Source of the DNA: Favolaschia claudopus
Taxonomy: Eukaryota; Basidiomycota; Agaricomycetes; Agaricales; Mycenaceae
Reading direction: 5' to 3'
Assembly (NCBI GenBank): GCA_037176885.1
Contig: JAWWNJ010000031.1
Coordinates: 1,860,001-1,924,000 of the forward strand
DNA length: 64,000 nucleotides
Shown: positions 1-12,100 of the stretch, one piece after another
How the letters are laid out: each line of letters begins with the position of its first letter
Position numbering within the stretch: position 1 is the first letter of the stretch
Made by a program: the position numbers and the translations under genes
The notes under the pieces: generated by a model
What the model was told of the DNA's origin: nothing
Databases searched by the model: none
Seen by the model: the letters and a program-made list of their open reading frames with translations, nothing else

Positions 1-935
1 AGCGTCATCAAACGCTCGTTGCTGAGAGCGTCAATTTTTTTCTTCACGTCTTCTTCCGTCTCTTTGACACCCTCCTTTTCTTTCTACAGTACATGAGATG
101 ACGAATAAAGAAGAGAGGGAGGTATCACACCTCTTCGTCATGCGGGATAGGATAGTATGCCCTGCAATATTGTTCGGCGGAGAGCGGAACCTAGAAACCA
201 GCAAATGAGTCGGCGAGAAAATCGAAGGGCATACACACTTACGCGTGACTTCACTTCCTCTGCGGCCTCCAGCCCAAACGTGGATACAAAACAATAAGTG
301 GGGTTCGCTGGATCTGTCACATCGAAAACTGTGATTCCGTCGTTATTGTCTAGGATTTTGCAGGTAAGCCTCAAGACTTGAATGAAGCTACAAACACCCA
401 ACACAGACCTCCCTCAGTGCTGCCCATATGTGCTTCCAGCACACTGTTTTTGAAAGAGACACCGCTACCGTAGATCGGGTCCTGCCGAGTGAGAAATCAA
501 CGCGCGCCCACAACGAGTTGTGGAACGATGGCTCACCTCCAAGTTGACACAATAGGCGGAGGCCATGAGAAATGTGGTGTAGGCGCAAGGAACATCGGGT
601 ATGCGAGGCTCCGAGAGTCCTTCTCCGTACTTTCCCTGAACAAAACGAACCTCCTCCCTCACAAGCTTGGCGTTGTCTATTTGCTTGACGAGGGTTAAAA
701 AACGTCTTGCTGCGACGAGCGGGAGTCTGGCAAATGTGAGCATCAAGGGAAGCAAAAAGAGATAAGTTTTACCTGCCGTAGCACCTGTATTGAGAGAAAG
801 GTTAGAGAATACAGACGCAGGATTCTTTGCGAACCCACCATTGATGGTGGTAGGCCCCAATGCACCGATAGCGAGGGGAAGCGTTGGCTTTGGAAGCGAC
901 GCGGGCAACAATGAATGCTTGGTGTCTTTGACCAT
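1..935 (-). CDS. Conserved fungal protein of unknown function, 3' end cut by window edge
   Basis: I do not recognise this family. The start is an ATG at 933-935. It opens a segment beginning MVKDTKHSLLPASLPKP, and further exon-like segments follow, separated by GT-AG introns near 780-725 and 530-480. The lower segment contains NNDGITVFDVTDPANPTY and a Glu-rich stretch, and is open at the window edge. The 'DGITVFDVTDPxNPxY' phrase reads like a conserved beta-strand region, and the exon pieces keep sensible coding character, so a real gene is likely. No signal peptide, membrane span or catalytic motif is visible. It is head-to-head with IMP4. The C-terminus and exact exon joins are not determinable here. 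Confidence 0.6.
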
Positions 936-1257
936 GGTAAAGATGAGGGGAGACAACAAAAAGCAGCCACACAAAGGACCAGTGTACTGCCTTATTTGTG
1001 TTCGTAGAAGAAGCGTGGTTGTTATTCGTTTTACATACTTCGATCAAGTTTCCTATATCCTGGAGCAATAGTCCAAAGCGTACGCCCATCCTTGAGGCTT
1101 TGAAGGCATGGATCGAGGCGGAGATGTATCGCGGAGAAAGGAGAGCACTTGAAGATGGTAACGTAATCGCGAAATAGCTGGAAACGTGATCGTGGATCGG
1201 CAATCACCGCACTCTGCAAAAGTTTCTTCGACACTTTGCAACTGGACTTGAACTGCC
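936..1257. other. Divergent intergenic region between the unknown gene and IMP4
   Basis: About 320 bp lie between two opposed start codons. No convincing ORF or RNA gene is visible. The sequence must hold both promoters and 5' UTRs. No TATA box stands out. Confidence 0.5.
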
Positions 1258-2395
1258 ATGCTACGCCGACAGACAAGAGAGCGCCGCCAGTATGTATACG
1301 CAAAGTCTTTGGAGGCCCAAGAACGTCAAACGTACGAGCGCAAACAACAATTGAAAGATGCTCTCGCAACTGGCAAAACACTACCCACCGAGGCTCAAGA
1401 AAGACGCGAAACAGTTAGGGAAAGACTTGGCCTTCGATGAAGCACAGAGTGGTTCGTACTTTTCGATCCACATTCATTCATAAACATTCTGCCAGACCCA
1501 ACAACCCACATTGACAACGAATATTCGAGAGCGGGTGTGCAGGATCCCAAAATCGTGATTACAACTTCCAGAGATCCGAGTTCCAAGCTGCTTCAGTTTG
1601 CCAAGGTCTCGTCCGCCCTCTGTTTGGGTAAGATTATGTTTTTACTTATCTCGGCCCTATGTAGGAAATGCGACTGGTGTTCCCCAATTCGCATCGAATA
1701 AACCGCGGCAATTATGTTGTCAAAGAATTGGCTGACGCCTGCAGAGCCAACGATGTGACAGACTTGATTGTCCTGCATGAACATCGTGGAACGCCAGGTG
1801 AGCAAATTTCCATGTCCAGGAGCTTTGAATGGAGCCAATTCAGACGCGATGATCGTCTCCCACTTCCCTCACGGACCCACCGTATACTTCACGTTGAATA
1901 ATGACTCTTTACGACACGACATTGGAACATACAATCCTCGACCGTCTCCGAGCAATACCCGCACCTCATCTTCGAGAACTTTTCGTCGAGACTTGGAGAA
2001 CGCATACGGGATGTCCTCAAATACCTTTTCCCAGTACCCAAAGAAGACAGTAAACGGGTAATGACTTTCTCGAATGAAGATGACTCATCTCGTTCCGGTA
2101 AATCTTGAAATCCACTCATTCCGCACTGTGAAGTAATCTTTGAATTCAAGCCATCATGTCTTCGTCAAAATTCCACGACAGGTTCAGCTTGCAGAGGTTG
2201 GGCCGCGCTTCGATATGAAACGTCCGTAGTCTTCCACCAGTTTCAGCGGCGCTCTCATCGTTATTTTGTAGCATACGAGATACGGCAAGGCACTTTTTGA
2301 GCAGTCAGAAGCCGACCGGGATTGGGTGCTGGCACACTAATGCGCGCACATCCAAGAAACGACGGTTACTTTTCGGGCCCTGCAGGTGCCACTGA
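1258..2395 (+). CDS. IMP4: U3 snoRNP protein IMP4 (Brix domain)
   Basis: IMP4 is a nucleolar component of the U3 small nucleolar RNP and small-subunit processome, needed for early 18S pre-rRNA cleavage. The N-terminus [14 protein letters not shown] is the family hallmark. The Brix domain follows with [81 protein letters not shown] and VGPRFDMK, and the C-terminus ends in TSKKRRLL. There are at least five short introns. The reading frame is broken by apparent one-base indels near 1390-1393 (gaggctc), 1934-1936, 2294-2298 (a T5 run) and about 2335. Because flanking residues match the family perfectly, I take these as sequence errors. The stop position is tentative. Confidence 0.93.
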
Positions 2396-2641
2396 AGACA
2401 CCGCCAGCAAGAAGACAAGCGGTGATACATCGACTTCGTCTATTGGATATCCACATTGTCAATGTACACATTGACCTTACATCCTGCCCGTGGTAGAGGA
2501 CAGACACTTGCTCTCGAAGCGGATATATTTGAACCAGGTGTAACCTCAGACCAGCGAGACGCGCGGCGCAACGTCGCAGAGTGTATGTACAAGGTTGCAG
2601 ATTGTACAGATGAATTTCCTACACAGTCGACTGGCCATCCA

Positions 2642-4483
2642 TCAATCTACCATGAGGCTCCTCTCCAGCCCTGCGTAACTTTCAAAGAAAGACCGGAAGA
2701 GATCTATGTAGTTTTGAACGTCGTGTGAGCCAGCAGTTTCACGAATTGAGTGCATCGACAGCATTGCGCAACCGACATCGCAAGTCTTGATGCCCATTTT
2801 CGACAGCATGGGTCCAACCGTGGAACCGCACGCCCTGTGAACCAACTGCTCAGAATTTCTTTACCAGACTAAAACAAGTAGCCCCCTCAATGTCATTCCG
2901 CACTTCGTATTCCTTGCACTTTCCCCGCCCCTGTGCCGTCGATGAGTTTCTTGACCAAAAAACGATGTCCACCGCGTCCGACGCATAGCGTTGTTTTGCA
3001 TTTCGTCTTGATGACAACACCACCATTCATCGTGGGCTGGTGGTTGTCCTCATGCTTGCTGGTATAAGTTAGGATGTAAAGCGTGTCCCATTGTCAGCGG
3101 AGATGAGGAAGGACTTGGCCACACTTTGTGGCGAACGTGCCAGGAGTGGGCGAAAGACGATTTATAAGCGAAGGAAGCAGACTGGAAACAGCGCCGGACG
3201 TTGAAACACTCCCAATTTCCTCGTGGTTGAATAGCGCGATGCAGTTGACATTGCCCTCTAGAGTGGTGAAATCTGGAGTTGAAACGCTCTGAGCGAGCGC
3301 TTCGACAGCGGCGAAGCTAGATACCAAGCTATATATATTTCAATCTCCCTAGTATTGGCAAAACGTCACTTACGATGAGAATAGATTGTCCATACGAGGA
3401 CTGAAAATGAATTCCGAATTGAGACCTCCTAGTACTGAGGGTTGAGTGTCATATAGAGCCCTGTATGTTTCGGTGATACGGGGGAGCTGGCAAGGCTAAC
3501 TGCACATACAGCTCGAAATCGTGTGTATTTCCTCGGGTTGCAACGGAAAGTTCGGCAGCGAGAAGAGACAGAAGAGCAGAATGGTGGTTGTCCTGGATAC
3601 TAGATGCCTCTCTGGGAGCGGGCTCGCCTTCCGCGGCGGATGTGTTCAATTGCGATGCGATTTGTCCAAGAATAGGCACAAATTCAGTTTCTTGGTTGAA
3701 CTTGAAACGAATCGTTGACGTTTCTGTCCACTTGAAAAAATTCTGAGAGGTGGACTATGGTCGGTGCAGGCATGACTCACGGTGAATTGCCAGAGTTGGA
3801 ATCCGAAGCAGAGGTCTATCAATTCTTACGAGCTTGGATTTGAAGCCGTCAGCATTAGTGGTCACCACTCGACCAGGCCAATGACAAGTCGCGATCCAGC
3901 CTGACGCCTGTTCATTGCAGGAACCGTGGAATGTACGTGCGAACTCACCATGAATGCCAATTCCTCCTCCATACGTTTCGACACCGACTTGTAGATACCC
4001 TTCCTTGGTGCGCTTCGACACTGGACGAACCTGTGATTTGATTTGAGCTGAGTTACCTTCGGCTGTTAGATATTGAGATCATACGCGAAGATTGGGGGAG
4101 TCAACGTGGGTAGCCACAACACTGACGCCTAGCCGCCAGAATTACGATTGTACTTGGTGATCATGCAAGAAACTGACCGGCACCCTGCTTCCACTAGTTG
4201 CCGAGGTGTAACTAAATCTTTTATAGATTCAATAAACCAGGAGCAGACCTTTTGAGGCAATGTGAAGGCTACAAGTGCGGCTTGATTTCTTGAGAAGTAA
4301 TACTTGCCGCCAGGCTGCAGGCTGTCTTCCCAAGCGTCTTTCTCCAGGAGCTTGGTGAACCCAGCTTTCTCCAGACGTTGAGCGGCGTGGTGGAACAGCA
4401 TGCCAGGGAGTGGGGGATGCGTTGACGAACGTAAGGAATCGCTGGGCAGCCTCTGGACCCATAGAAGGAGACATCAGGCGCAT
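2642..4483 (-). CDS. APE4: Aspartyl aminopeptidase (M18 metallopeptidase)
   Basis: This is a cytosolic or vacuolar zinc aminopeptidase that removes N-terminal Asp/Glu. Family landmarks occur in order: [20 protein letters not shown] at the N-terminus, [58 protein letters not shown], the metal and catalytic block [12 protein letters not shown], and the C-terminal [15 protein letters not shown]. The start is chosen among clustered ATGs (4483, 4474, 4465), since no ATG lies further upstream in frame. An extra base around 4387-4396 (GTTCCACC for GTTCACC) splits the first exon and looks like a sequence error. The gene is divergent from UTP12 (107 bp apart) and convergent with IMP4. Confidence 0.92.
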
Positions 4484-4546
4484 ATCGTGTGAGCAGGCTT
4501 CGAGCAACGACAAGGCGCTGTCCCGATTTGGGACTGTCAAGGGACG

Positions 4547-4557
4547 ATTACGTGAAT
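4547..4557. promoter_or_regulatory. ATTACGTGAAT near-palindrome in the APE4/UTP12 shared promoter
   Basis: The reverse strand reads ATTCACGTAAT. The same TCACGTAA core occurs just upstream of several other genes in this window (19477, 41128, 50210), so it may be a binding site for a bZIP or bHLH factor. The factor is unknown. Confidence 0.35.
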
Positions 4558-4590
4558 GCCGCGGCCAGCCAATTTTTGCCGCAAAATTTC

Positions 4591-7500
4591 ATGGTCGCCG
4601 TCGTATCTGCGCCACGGTCCTACACAGGTCCGTCCTCTACCCTTGACTACTACTGCGACTGATATGTTCAGGCCTTTGGGATCATCTGCAGCTCTTCTTC
4701 CAACTCCTTGTACGATGGAAAACATGCATACGTCCCAGCTCTTGAAGATATCCTCGTCTGGGATGTCAGAAGGGGCAAATGCTTGCTATGTGGCATGAAA
4801 CCGGTCATCGCGCAGAGGTGACTGCTTTACTGCGCTCCCCTCAAAAGGACACTTTCGCTGTGGCTATGCCGACGGATCTATCCGTCTTTGGAACGCCTCT
4901 GCTGGTTCAGTCATAACCACTTTCAACGGACACAAGAAGGCGGTGACTGCTCTTGCATTCGATGACCGAGGAACACGACTTGCGTCGGGGTCTCAGGATA
5001 CTGACCTCATTGTATGGGATGTTGTTGCGGAGGCGGGTCTCTACCGGTACGCTGCAATCTTCAACGAATTCCAGTGTCCTTGACTCCTTCTCAGTCTTCG
5101 GGGACATCGGGATCAAATAACCGCTCTGCGTTTTATTACTAGTTCGGAGAACTTACCGTCCACTTCGACAGCCGCTGTATCCGGCCTTCTGCTCAGCGCA
5201 TCGAAGGGACACGTTCCTGAAACTTTGGGATCTTTCAACTCAACACTGCGTTCAAACTATTGTTGCGCATCGTTCAGAAATATGGACCATGGACATAGAT
5301 CCCCAGCAGAATTTGGTTTTTCACTGGCAGCGCGGAAGGGGAGCTCAAAGCCTGGAAACTCGATCATGAGGCCTTTGCTGAGGGTTGAAAGAGACCGAGA
5401 CTGGCGAAGTGAGTCGCTTCAACTTTCCAAAATTCAACCCTCTCATTTCCTGTAGATTAGAAAAATGATACACAGCGGCGCCAACCTGCCTCTCTCTTCA
5501 AATCACCGTGTCTCGCAGATAACATTCCATCCAACTCAGCCCTATCTCGCTGTTCAATCTCACGATCGGTCTGTGGAGATATTCCGAATCCGCACGGAGG
5601 ATGAGATACGCAAGAAACAAGCACGGAGAAGAAAACGCGAAAAAGAAAAGAAAAAAGAATCCAAAAATAAATCTCAACCAGAGCAAGATAATGAAGAAGA
5701 CGACGAACGCAACCAAGAGATTCAGCTCGTGGATATATTTACTCCTCACCTTGTTGTCCGTGGAAGCGGCAAAGTCAGGAGTTTCTGCTTTGGAGAGGAC
5801 GCCAGCGGCAAAAGCGGTGGTGTTCGGTAGCGTCTTTTTCCGTTTAGGCTTTACTCCCACTCAACTTACAATCACAGATATTCCTTGCTCTGGCGTCTAA
5901 TGCACTGGAGGTCTACAACATTCCTCCCCCCACGAAATCAAAGGAAGAAGCTGCCGAAGCGGCTCGAGTGTATTCCGTCGATTTGCCAGGGCATCGGACA
6001 GATGTACGAACCCTCTGTTTAAGTTCCGATGACCGGCTGTTGGCCTCCGCCTCGAATGGTATGGCTATGTCTAGTTTTTGCAGAAGCAGGAGTTCAACTA
6101 TATCAGGGTCGTTGAAGATATGGAACATCAAAACCACGGCATGTATCCGAACAATGCAATGTGGATATGCCATCTGCAGCACCTTCCTCCCAGGGGATAG
6201 GCAGGTATGTCCCAATATGCCTCATATGTGCCATGGTCAAACTCCAAAACTGCAGATCGCTGTTGGAACTAAAACTGGCGAAATCCTCATCTATGACCTG
6301 GCCTCGTCTTCGTTGATTGAAACGTACAAGCCACACGGGTACGGTTGGGGTCGTTGCAGGTTCGACACGATCAGCAGGCCCTCGTTAGTGGCAGTGCCGA
6401 TAAAGATGTCAAGTTCTGGGACTTCGAGTTGAAGACGCCGACTCCTGAAGTCGTAAGTTTGCTACCCCTCCCTGGTGTCTTTTCCAGCTCATTGCGCTCA
6501 GAGCGGAAGACTCCTGACATTGGTGCATATCCGGGACTTTGAAGATGACCGATGATGTCCTCTCTGTCAGGTATAGTCCGAACGGAAAACTGGTCGCCGT
6601 TTTCTCTGCTCGACTCTACCGTCATAAGTATTTTATCAAGACACATTGAAGTTCTTCTTGTCATTGTATGGTCACAAGGTCGCTAATTTCCCACTTATGC
6701 AATATTTTCGCTTCTCATCCCCTTACCCTTGCAGCTCCTGTTCTTTCCATGGGACATTTCCCATGACTCGAAACTCATCGTAACTTGCTCCGCTGACAAA
6801 AATGTCAAAATCTGGGCCTTGACTTCGGCGATTGCCACAAATCCATCTTCGCGCACGATTGAAAGTGTCATGCAAGTAGCGTTTGAGAACAATTCTCACT
6901 ACATCTGGGACTGTCGGTAAAGACAAAATGCTGAAGTATTGGGACGGAGACAAGGTCTATCTTTTTAATGTCGTCGCAACGACTCTACTCACATCTCCTT
7001 GCAGTTCGAGAACATTCAGAAACTCGACGGACATCATAGCGAGGTGTGGGCTCTGGCTCTGAGTAATCGAGGCGATTTCGTCGTCACAGGATCCCACGAC
7101 AAGTCGATTCGTGTTTGGGGAGAAACTAGATGAACCCGTGCGTTGTTCGTTCTATTGTGAACGCCTGCGTCTGATCCTTTGAAACCAGCTGTTCCTCGAG
7201 GAAGAACGCGAAAAGGAGCTCGAAATCATTTACGAAAATGGCATTGCCGACACGCTCAACCGTGGCGACCTCCTTATTGGGAGTGCCGCGGCTGAGGGAG
7301 CGGTGGACCCGCAAACGGTCGAGGCGACGGGAGTCACCAAGCAAACGACCGAAACGCTCATGGCAGGAGAACGCATCATTGAAGCGCTCGATCTTGCTGA
7401 TGCTGAAAGGGCCGTGTTCCAAGAGTACGAGGACGCCATGTCTCGTCTGGGCCCAGATGCCATGCGTCTCGCTCCTCCTCCTCGCAACGCGGTGCTAGCA

Positions 7501-7991
7501 GCCTATGATCTTGAACCTGAAGCTTGGGTGCTGCGTGTAGTAGAGCGAGTACAGAACACGGCACTTCAAGACGCTTTTGTTAGTACTTCCGTTCGGAAAA
7601 GTCGTCTCGTTGATGAATTACTTGAATATTTGGGCTCAGCGGGTGAGTCCTCACGTCTTTGTGCTGCTTGGTGAATTCTGATATGTTTGAAACAGGATTG
7701 GAACATCACCTTGGTCTCACGTATCATATTTTTCCTTCTCAAGACCCACCACCACCAGATTGTCACCAACCGCATCATGCGGACCGCTCTCATCCCATTG
7801 AGGGAAACATCTGCGAAGCGCATTACTGCGACAAAAGGAAATCATTGGATACAACCTTGCTGCCTTGCAATATATCCGTAGGCGAAACGAGTCCGAAAGG
7901 GTAGCCGAAATTCTACGAAGAGGAAGGAATGGACGAAGAAAAAGTTCGCGCCAAGAAGCAGAGGGCAAGAAGAGGAAGAGGGTCACTTTAA
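4591..7991 (+). CDS. UTP12: SSU processome WD40 protein UTP12/DIP2 (WDR3)
   Basis: This is a large nucleolar protein of the UTP-B complex within the small-subunit processome. The N-terminus contains SYLRHGPTQ followed by [22 protein letters not shown] repeats follow, including [62 protein letters not shown] and [14 protein letters not shown], consistent with two beta-propellers. After these comes [15 protein letters not shown] and a C-terminal Utp12 domain ending [20 protein letters not shown] basic, Lys-rich insert lies between the propellers near 5600-5700. At least two frame breaks are visible: near 4597 at the start, and at 4777-4779, where AAA should be AAAA to give [10 protein letters not shown]. 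Both look like base-call errors. The start ATG matches the expected family N-terminus. Confidence 0.93.
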
Positions 7992-8119
7992 AGTCATAGT
8001 ACTGTACATAGTTGTGCTGATAGATACATATGTGTTGTTTACAATACAAGGATATGTCTAGTGGCTGGAGTCTTTCTACATGCGAGTCGGATGGCTACAA
8101 ATCTATTGTCCATTGTGAT

Positions 8120-9014
8120 CTAATTTGTTCGCGGTCCCCAGAGTTCCTCAAACCTGCAAATGGGTAAGGCGTTGAGAAGGGAAGGCTGGAAAAGTGCTTG
8201 CCAATCGTTGGGATCTGAGGCGGGACGCACCTGCATCGTCAACAAGCCCTCATTGGGATCGGCCAGCGTGCCGAAAGAGCCCTTGGTTAGATCCACGTGG
8301 TGTGAGGCGTCCGCACAGCCAGCACAAGTGTCCACGACGCGCACAAATATACATTTTTGATTGCTCCGGCATACTAAAGTAAGTATATCAGTTGGCAGCG
8401 GGAAGGCATCAAAAGGGGAATGCCCACTCTCGAGGAATTTGAAGCACTGAGGTTTGTTGTGCCAACCTTGCAGTGTGAGTGCACATACGAAAGATTCATC
8501 CTGGGAAGAATGAAATGTTAGCGAAGGTGGGCCGAAGACAGCAATTGCAGCACTGTTGGAGCCCAATGCGTATCCGACCAGCAGCTAGGGTTGAGAAGGT
8601 CGTGGCCGGTGTACCTTTTCAAAGACATGAGGGTGGAGATGAATAGTGGTGGGCCCACTCACCAAGTCACAATCACGGGCTGGGAGTCTCCGGTGGCCTT
8701 TCATACCAGCTATTCCAAAAGCCTTGGAGACTGCATGAGAGACGGCGCCGAGAAGATTCAACTTGGGGCGGCGAGGGAAGTCTTCTTGTTGTTCTTGGTA
8801 GAATCGCGACGATTGTTTGTACTGGGAACTGCTAGCGTTGACTGTTTGCCATCCATCTCGAGAGTCAAAATCGTAGGAGTCGCCGAGTGAATGGGGTGTC
8901 ATGTATTTGCTTTTTGGCGATTGCTCGAGATTGCGAGGCAGAGCCTATGGTGCTAGCTTGTATCGGAGAAATGAGGCACAGTGCGACAAAGGCGAGAGTG
9001 GCGAGACGCGTCAT
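8120..9014 (-). CDS. Secreted RlpA-like double-psi beta-barrel protein (expansin/barwin relative)
   Basis: The N-terminus MTRLATLAFVALCLISPIQA is a classic signal peptide. A low-complexity linker follows, then the DPBB domain: YTGHDLLNPSCWSDTHWAPT, DESFVCALTLQGWHNKPQC, CIFVRVVDTCAGCADASHHV and DLTKGSFGTLADPNEGLLTM. The paired Cys and the VVDTCAGC core are characteristic. Such proteins are extracellular or wall-associated and include expansin-like and papain-inhibitor-like members; enzymatic activity is generally not shown. Three introns are inferred, including one that ends just before RFEELWGPRTN at the C-terminus. The frame changes between the signal peptide and the linker (about 8890-8930), which may be a one-base error or a missed intron. 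The gene is divergent from the 2OG oxygenase. Confidence 0.85.
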
Positions 9015-9170
9015 CTTGAGAAAAATGAAGATTTGAGTGCGGCGGGCAGGAATTGGCGAAGCAGAGAGTCAAGAACGTTGAGGTCTGGTGCAAAGTGCAA
9101 CAGGCGCCCAAACCAAACAATATCCAAATAACGCGTACGTAAACCACAACGCGCTTTGACACCTCCCAAT

Positions 9171-12100
9171 ATGAAGTCGGAATGGGGATGACAGCGATGT
9201 CGAACAAGACTATTCAGAGGGCACATCCGAAGAAGACGATACAACTGATATCAGGGTAAGAGCCTCCTGGATTCAGCGGCGGATACCGTACTCAAACGCT
9301 CTTTAGAACGATTTTGAATAGGGTCGTTCACAGCAGCCTTTTTGGCTTCCTTTTTGCTTCCTTTTTCTTCTCCTTTTCGCGGTTTTTTGGATTCTCTTGG
9401 TTTTTCTTCGGATTTTTTTCCCCTTTTTCATTCAGAAGGGTAAAAAGGGTATATTGCAAAAAGAACGAAGTGAACTGTACAGTTTTGGCGAAAAAGGTAG
9501 AAAAAATGGTGCGAAAAAGGGACGTCAAAAAGGCTGCTGTGAACGCTCCGCACAGATCTTCTTTTTTGCTCCCTTTTGAAGTCAACTTTGTTTCTTTTTC
9601 GTATTCCCTTCACTCCTGGGCTTATGCATGTCAACTTTTCCATTGAGAGGTATAAAAAGGTAGACTTGACAAAAAGAATGAAGTCCTAGAGAGGTTTTTT
9701 GCCAAAACTGCAAATGGGCAAAAAGGAAGAGAAAAAGGAGAAGAAAAAGGGAGCAAAAAGGAAGCCAAAAAGGCTGCTGTGAACGACCCTAATGTGTTTT
9801 GGACGCGCCTATAGACTTCACAGGGTCTTATTATTTTCAGAAGAGCTATAATGAGTTCCCAAACTCCCCTCCTCCGTCTTGATTCTTTGGGACACATCGG
9901 TCTCCCACTGTCCAGTCGAGAAGCAAAACAGGTCTGTAAATCGAATTACCGGAGGGAAAGACGGTTTTCTTACCACCATCTCTGCAGATAATTGCCCGAT
10001 GCGAGCAAGCACCATTCGGACAAGGGGAGCGGACGTTAGTGGATAAAACCGTTCGCGATACATGGGAAATGGATGCGTCAAAGGTGCATAGCAGCATCAT
10101 GAATAAATCCCCGACGACTTACGATTCGCGGCAGGTTCATTTTGACAGTCCAGCGTGGAGAGGGTTCCTGAACCAAGTCAGTCAAGAAGTGTGCACCAAG
10201 CTGGGACTCGCTGCAGCCCAAATTTCAACTGTGCGCTGCGAAGCGTATAAATTACTACTCTATGAGACTGGATCACAGTAAGATTTATTACTCGCATTCT
10301 TGTCCTGACTGTTGACAACACCGGCAGTTTTCTACCTCATCAGGAGTAGGCGGGACCGCTGTACCATGTTCTGCCATGTTAACATTTTCTTTAGCACTGA
10401 AAAGACCAAGGGGATGTTCGCAACGATAGTTGTCGTCTTGCCATCTCCTTTCAAAGGGGGGGAAGCGCATTTGTCGCATGCAGGATTATCCGCCTGTATT
10501 GACAGTAGCGTCAACAGCTTGTCGAATGTCTCCGTTCTGGCTTGGTATACTGATGTTCTCCACGAAATCAAGCCTATAACCGGTGGCTATCGACTCGCTA
10601 TTTCTTTCAACCTTATCCAAACAGCCAATTCACTACCTAAACTTCCAGAGGCGAACAGTTCACTGAGTCAACTTCGACAAGTTCTCATGTCGTGGAGAAA
10701 GCAACCGTATGCGGATGCGCCTACGAAGCTCATATATCTTCTGAAGCACAAATATTCCCAAGCAAGTTTGCGGGAGAATCTTTTGAAGGGGGCGGATGCT
10801 TATAAAGTCGCGCTACTGGATACTTTGGCCAAAGAACTCCGATTCGATCTCGGTCTTGCCATCGTTGAGTGTCATGTCAGTGGGTCTGGGGACAGTTATG
10901 GTCCAGGCGACGACGCCTACGTGAGTATGGCTGATATCGACGAACAAACCATGACTATCGGGAATCTGGTCGATCTGGATGGAAGACTCATTCAGGCCCA
11001 ACTCGAGTATGAAGAAGATGATTCCGAATTTTGTCCTGAAAACCTCCGCGAGACAGTGGAGGGTGGATCACCCGACAAGAGAGAATACGAGGGATACCAA
11101 GGAAATGTCCGTTTGTTGCCTGATCTTCCGCACCTGGACCACTGTCTTAACGACATTTTCACAGTATGCGGGCTCACTAGATTTATGTTAGTCTCATGAT
11201 ATCTGGCTTTTTCGACTGTTGACGTCCGCCAGGGTATCGCCGGACTGTCCTTGTCATCTGGCCGCACCATCGCAACGCAGAGTTGGTCTATGGCAACAAT
11301 CCTGACAGGGCTCTGCGTCTCCTAGCTGGCGAGGCAGAGCCTAACGAGGAATGTCGCCTCGTAGCCAAGTTCTTACTTCGTGGTATTGCGTCGAACCAGT
11401 TCGGAAGCAACACAATCTGCGGCCTGTCCCAAGTTGCCCTTCGATGGAAAAACATAGATCTCTGGCTCAAAATACTTGGGGTCTGCCATCCCACCCAGAT
11501 TCTGGGTATTTTGTCTGTGGAAAAAGTCGTAGAAGCGATCAAAATGCTTGGGTTCGGAGAGCCCATGAAGAATGCGTAAGGTTTGCTGAGTGTTGCGATT
11601 TGATGTTGAACAAATTTCTTGCTACAGTTTGGCCAGAATTTTAGCGGGATCAAGCAACTCAGCACGAATGAAACTGCTGGACTCCGCCGCGGAAGAAGCA
11701 GAGCAAAGGGGGGTAAACGATTGGCTTGCACAACAGCGCGATCAGGTAGTAAAAACCCTGAAAAAAGCCATCCTTGGGAGAAGAAGAGCTGTTGGTCAGG
11801 ATGGCCGTCGAAGGGGGAGGTGTTTCTTTCCTTCAAAATATGTGAGCTGTCGCGTGTTTCGATATCACCCATGCTCACAGTAAATCAGTATTCTGCCCCA
11901 AATCATTACAGTTGCGGACGTTTCCTTTCTTGTCAAATTTACAAGCCAGATCGTCAAAGAGAACTCTTTTCTTCAGACAGAACAGAACAGGTCTGTCGTT
12001 CAACTTATCGCCCACAATCTCCTAGCGACCTCAATCGACAAAATAAACTTCTTTTCTCCTCCTCTGAGCTCTGCCGCGGCATATTTCTTCATCTGCGCAT

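Larger units (their letters stand above)
9321..9789. mobile_element. MITE-like non-autonomous DNA transposon with 57-bp TIRs and TA target duplication
   Basis: The 469-bp element is bounded by inverted ends that both begin GGGTCGTTCACAGCAGCC. The ends match over 57 bp with a single mismatch, and TA dinucleotides flank both sides (9319-9320 and 9790-9791). The interior is A/T homopolymer-rich and has no credible coding capacity. TA duplication is typical of Tc1/mariner-type and some PIF-type elements. No transposase is present, so it would depend on one elsewhere. It lies in the 5' part of the 2OG oxygenase gene. Confidence 0.9.

Noticed and set aside
1258..2395. IMP4 as a pseudogene because of several frame breaks
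   Set aside because: The breaks are single bases, some in homopolymers, and the residues between them match the family closely. Similar breaks occur in other essential genes, so sequence error is more likely.
9314..9646. 110-codon ORF in the MITE
   Set aside because: Low-complexity Phe/Lys text that merely reads the T- and A-rich repeat; not a transposase.
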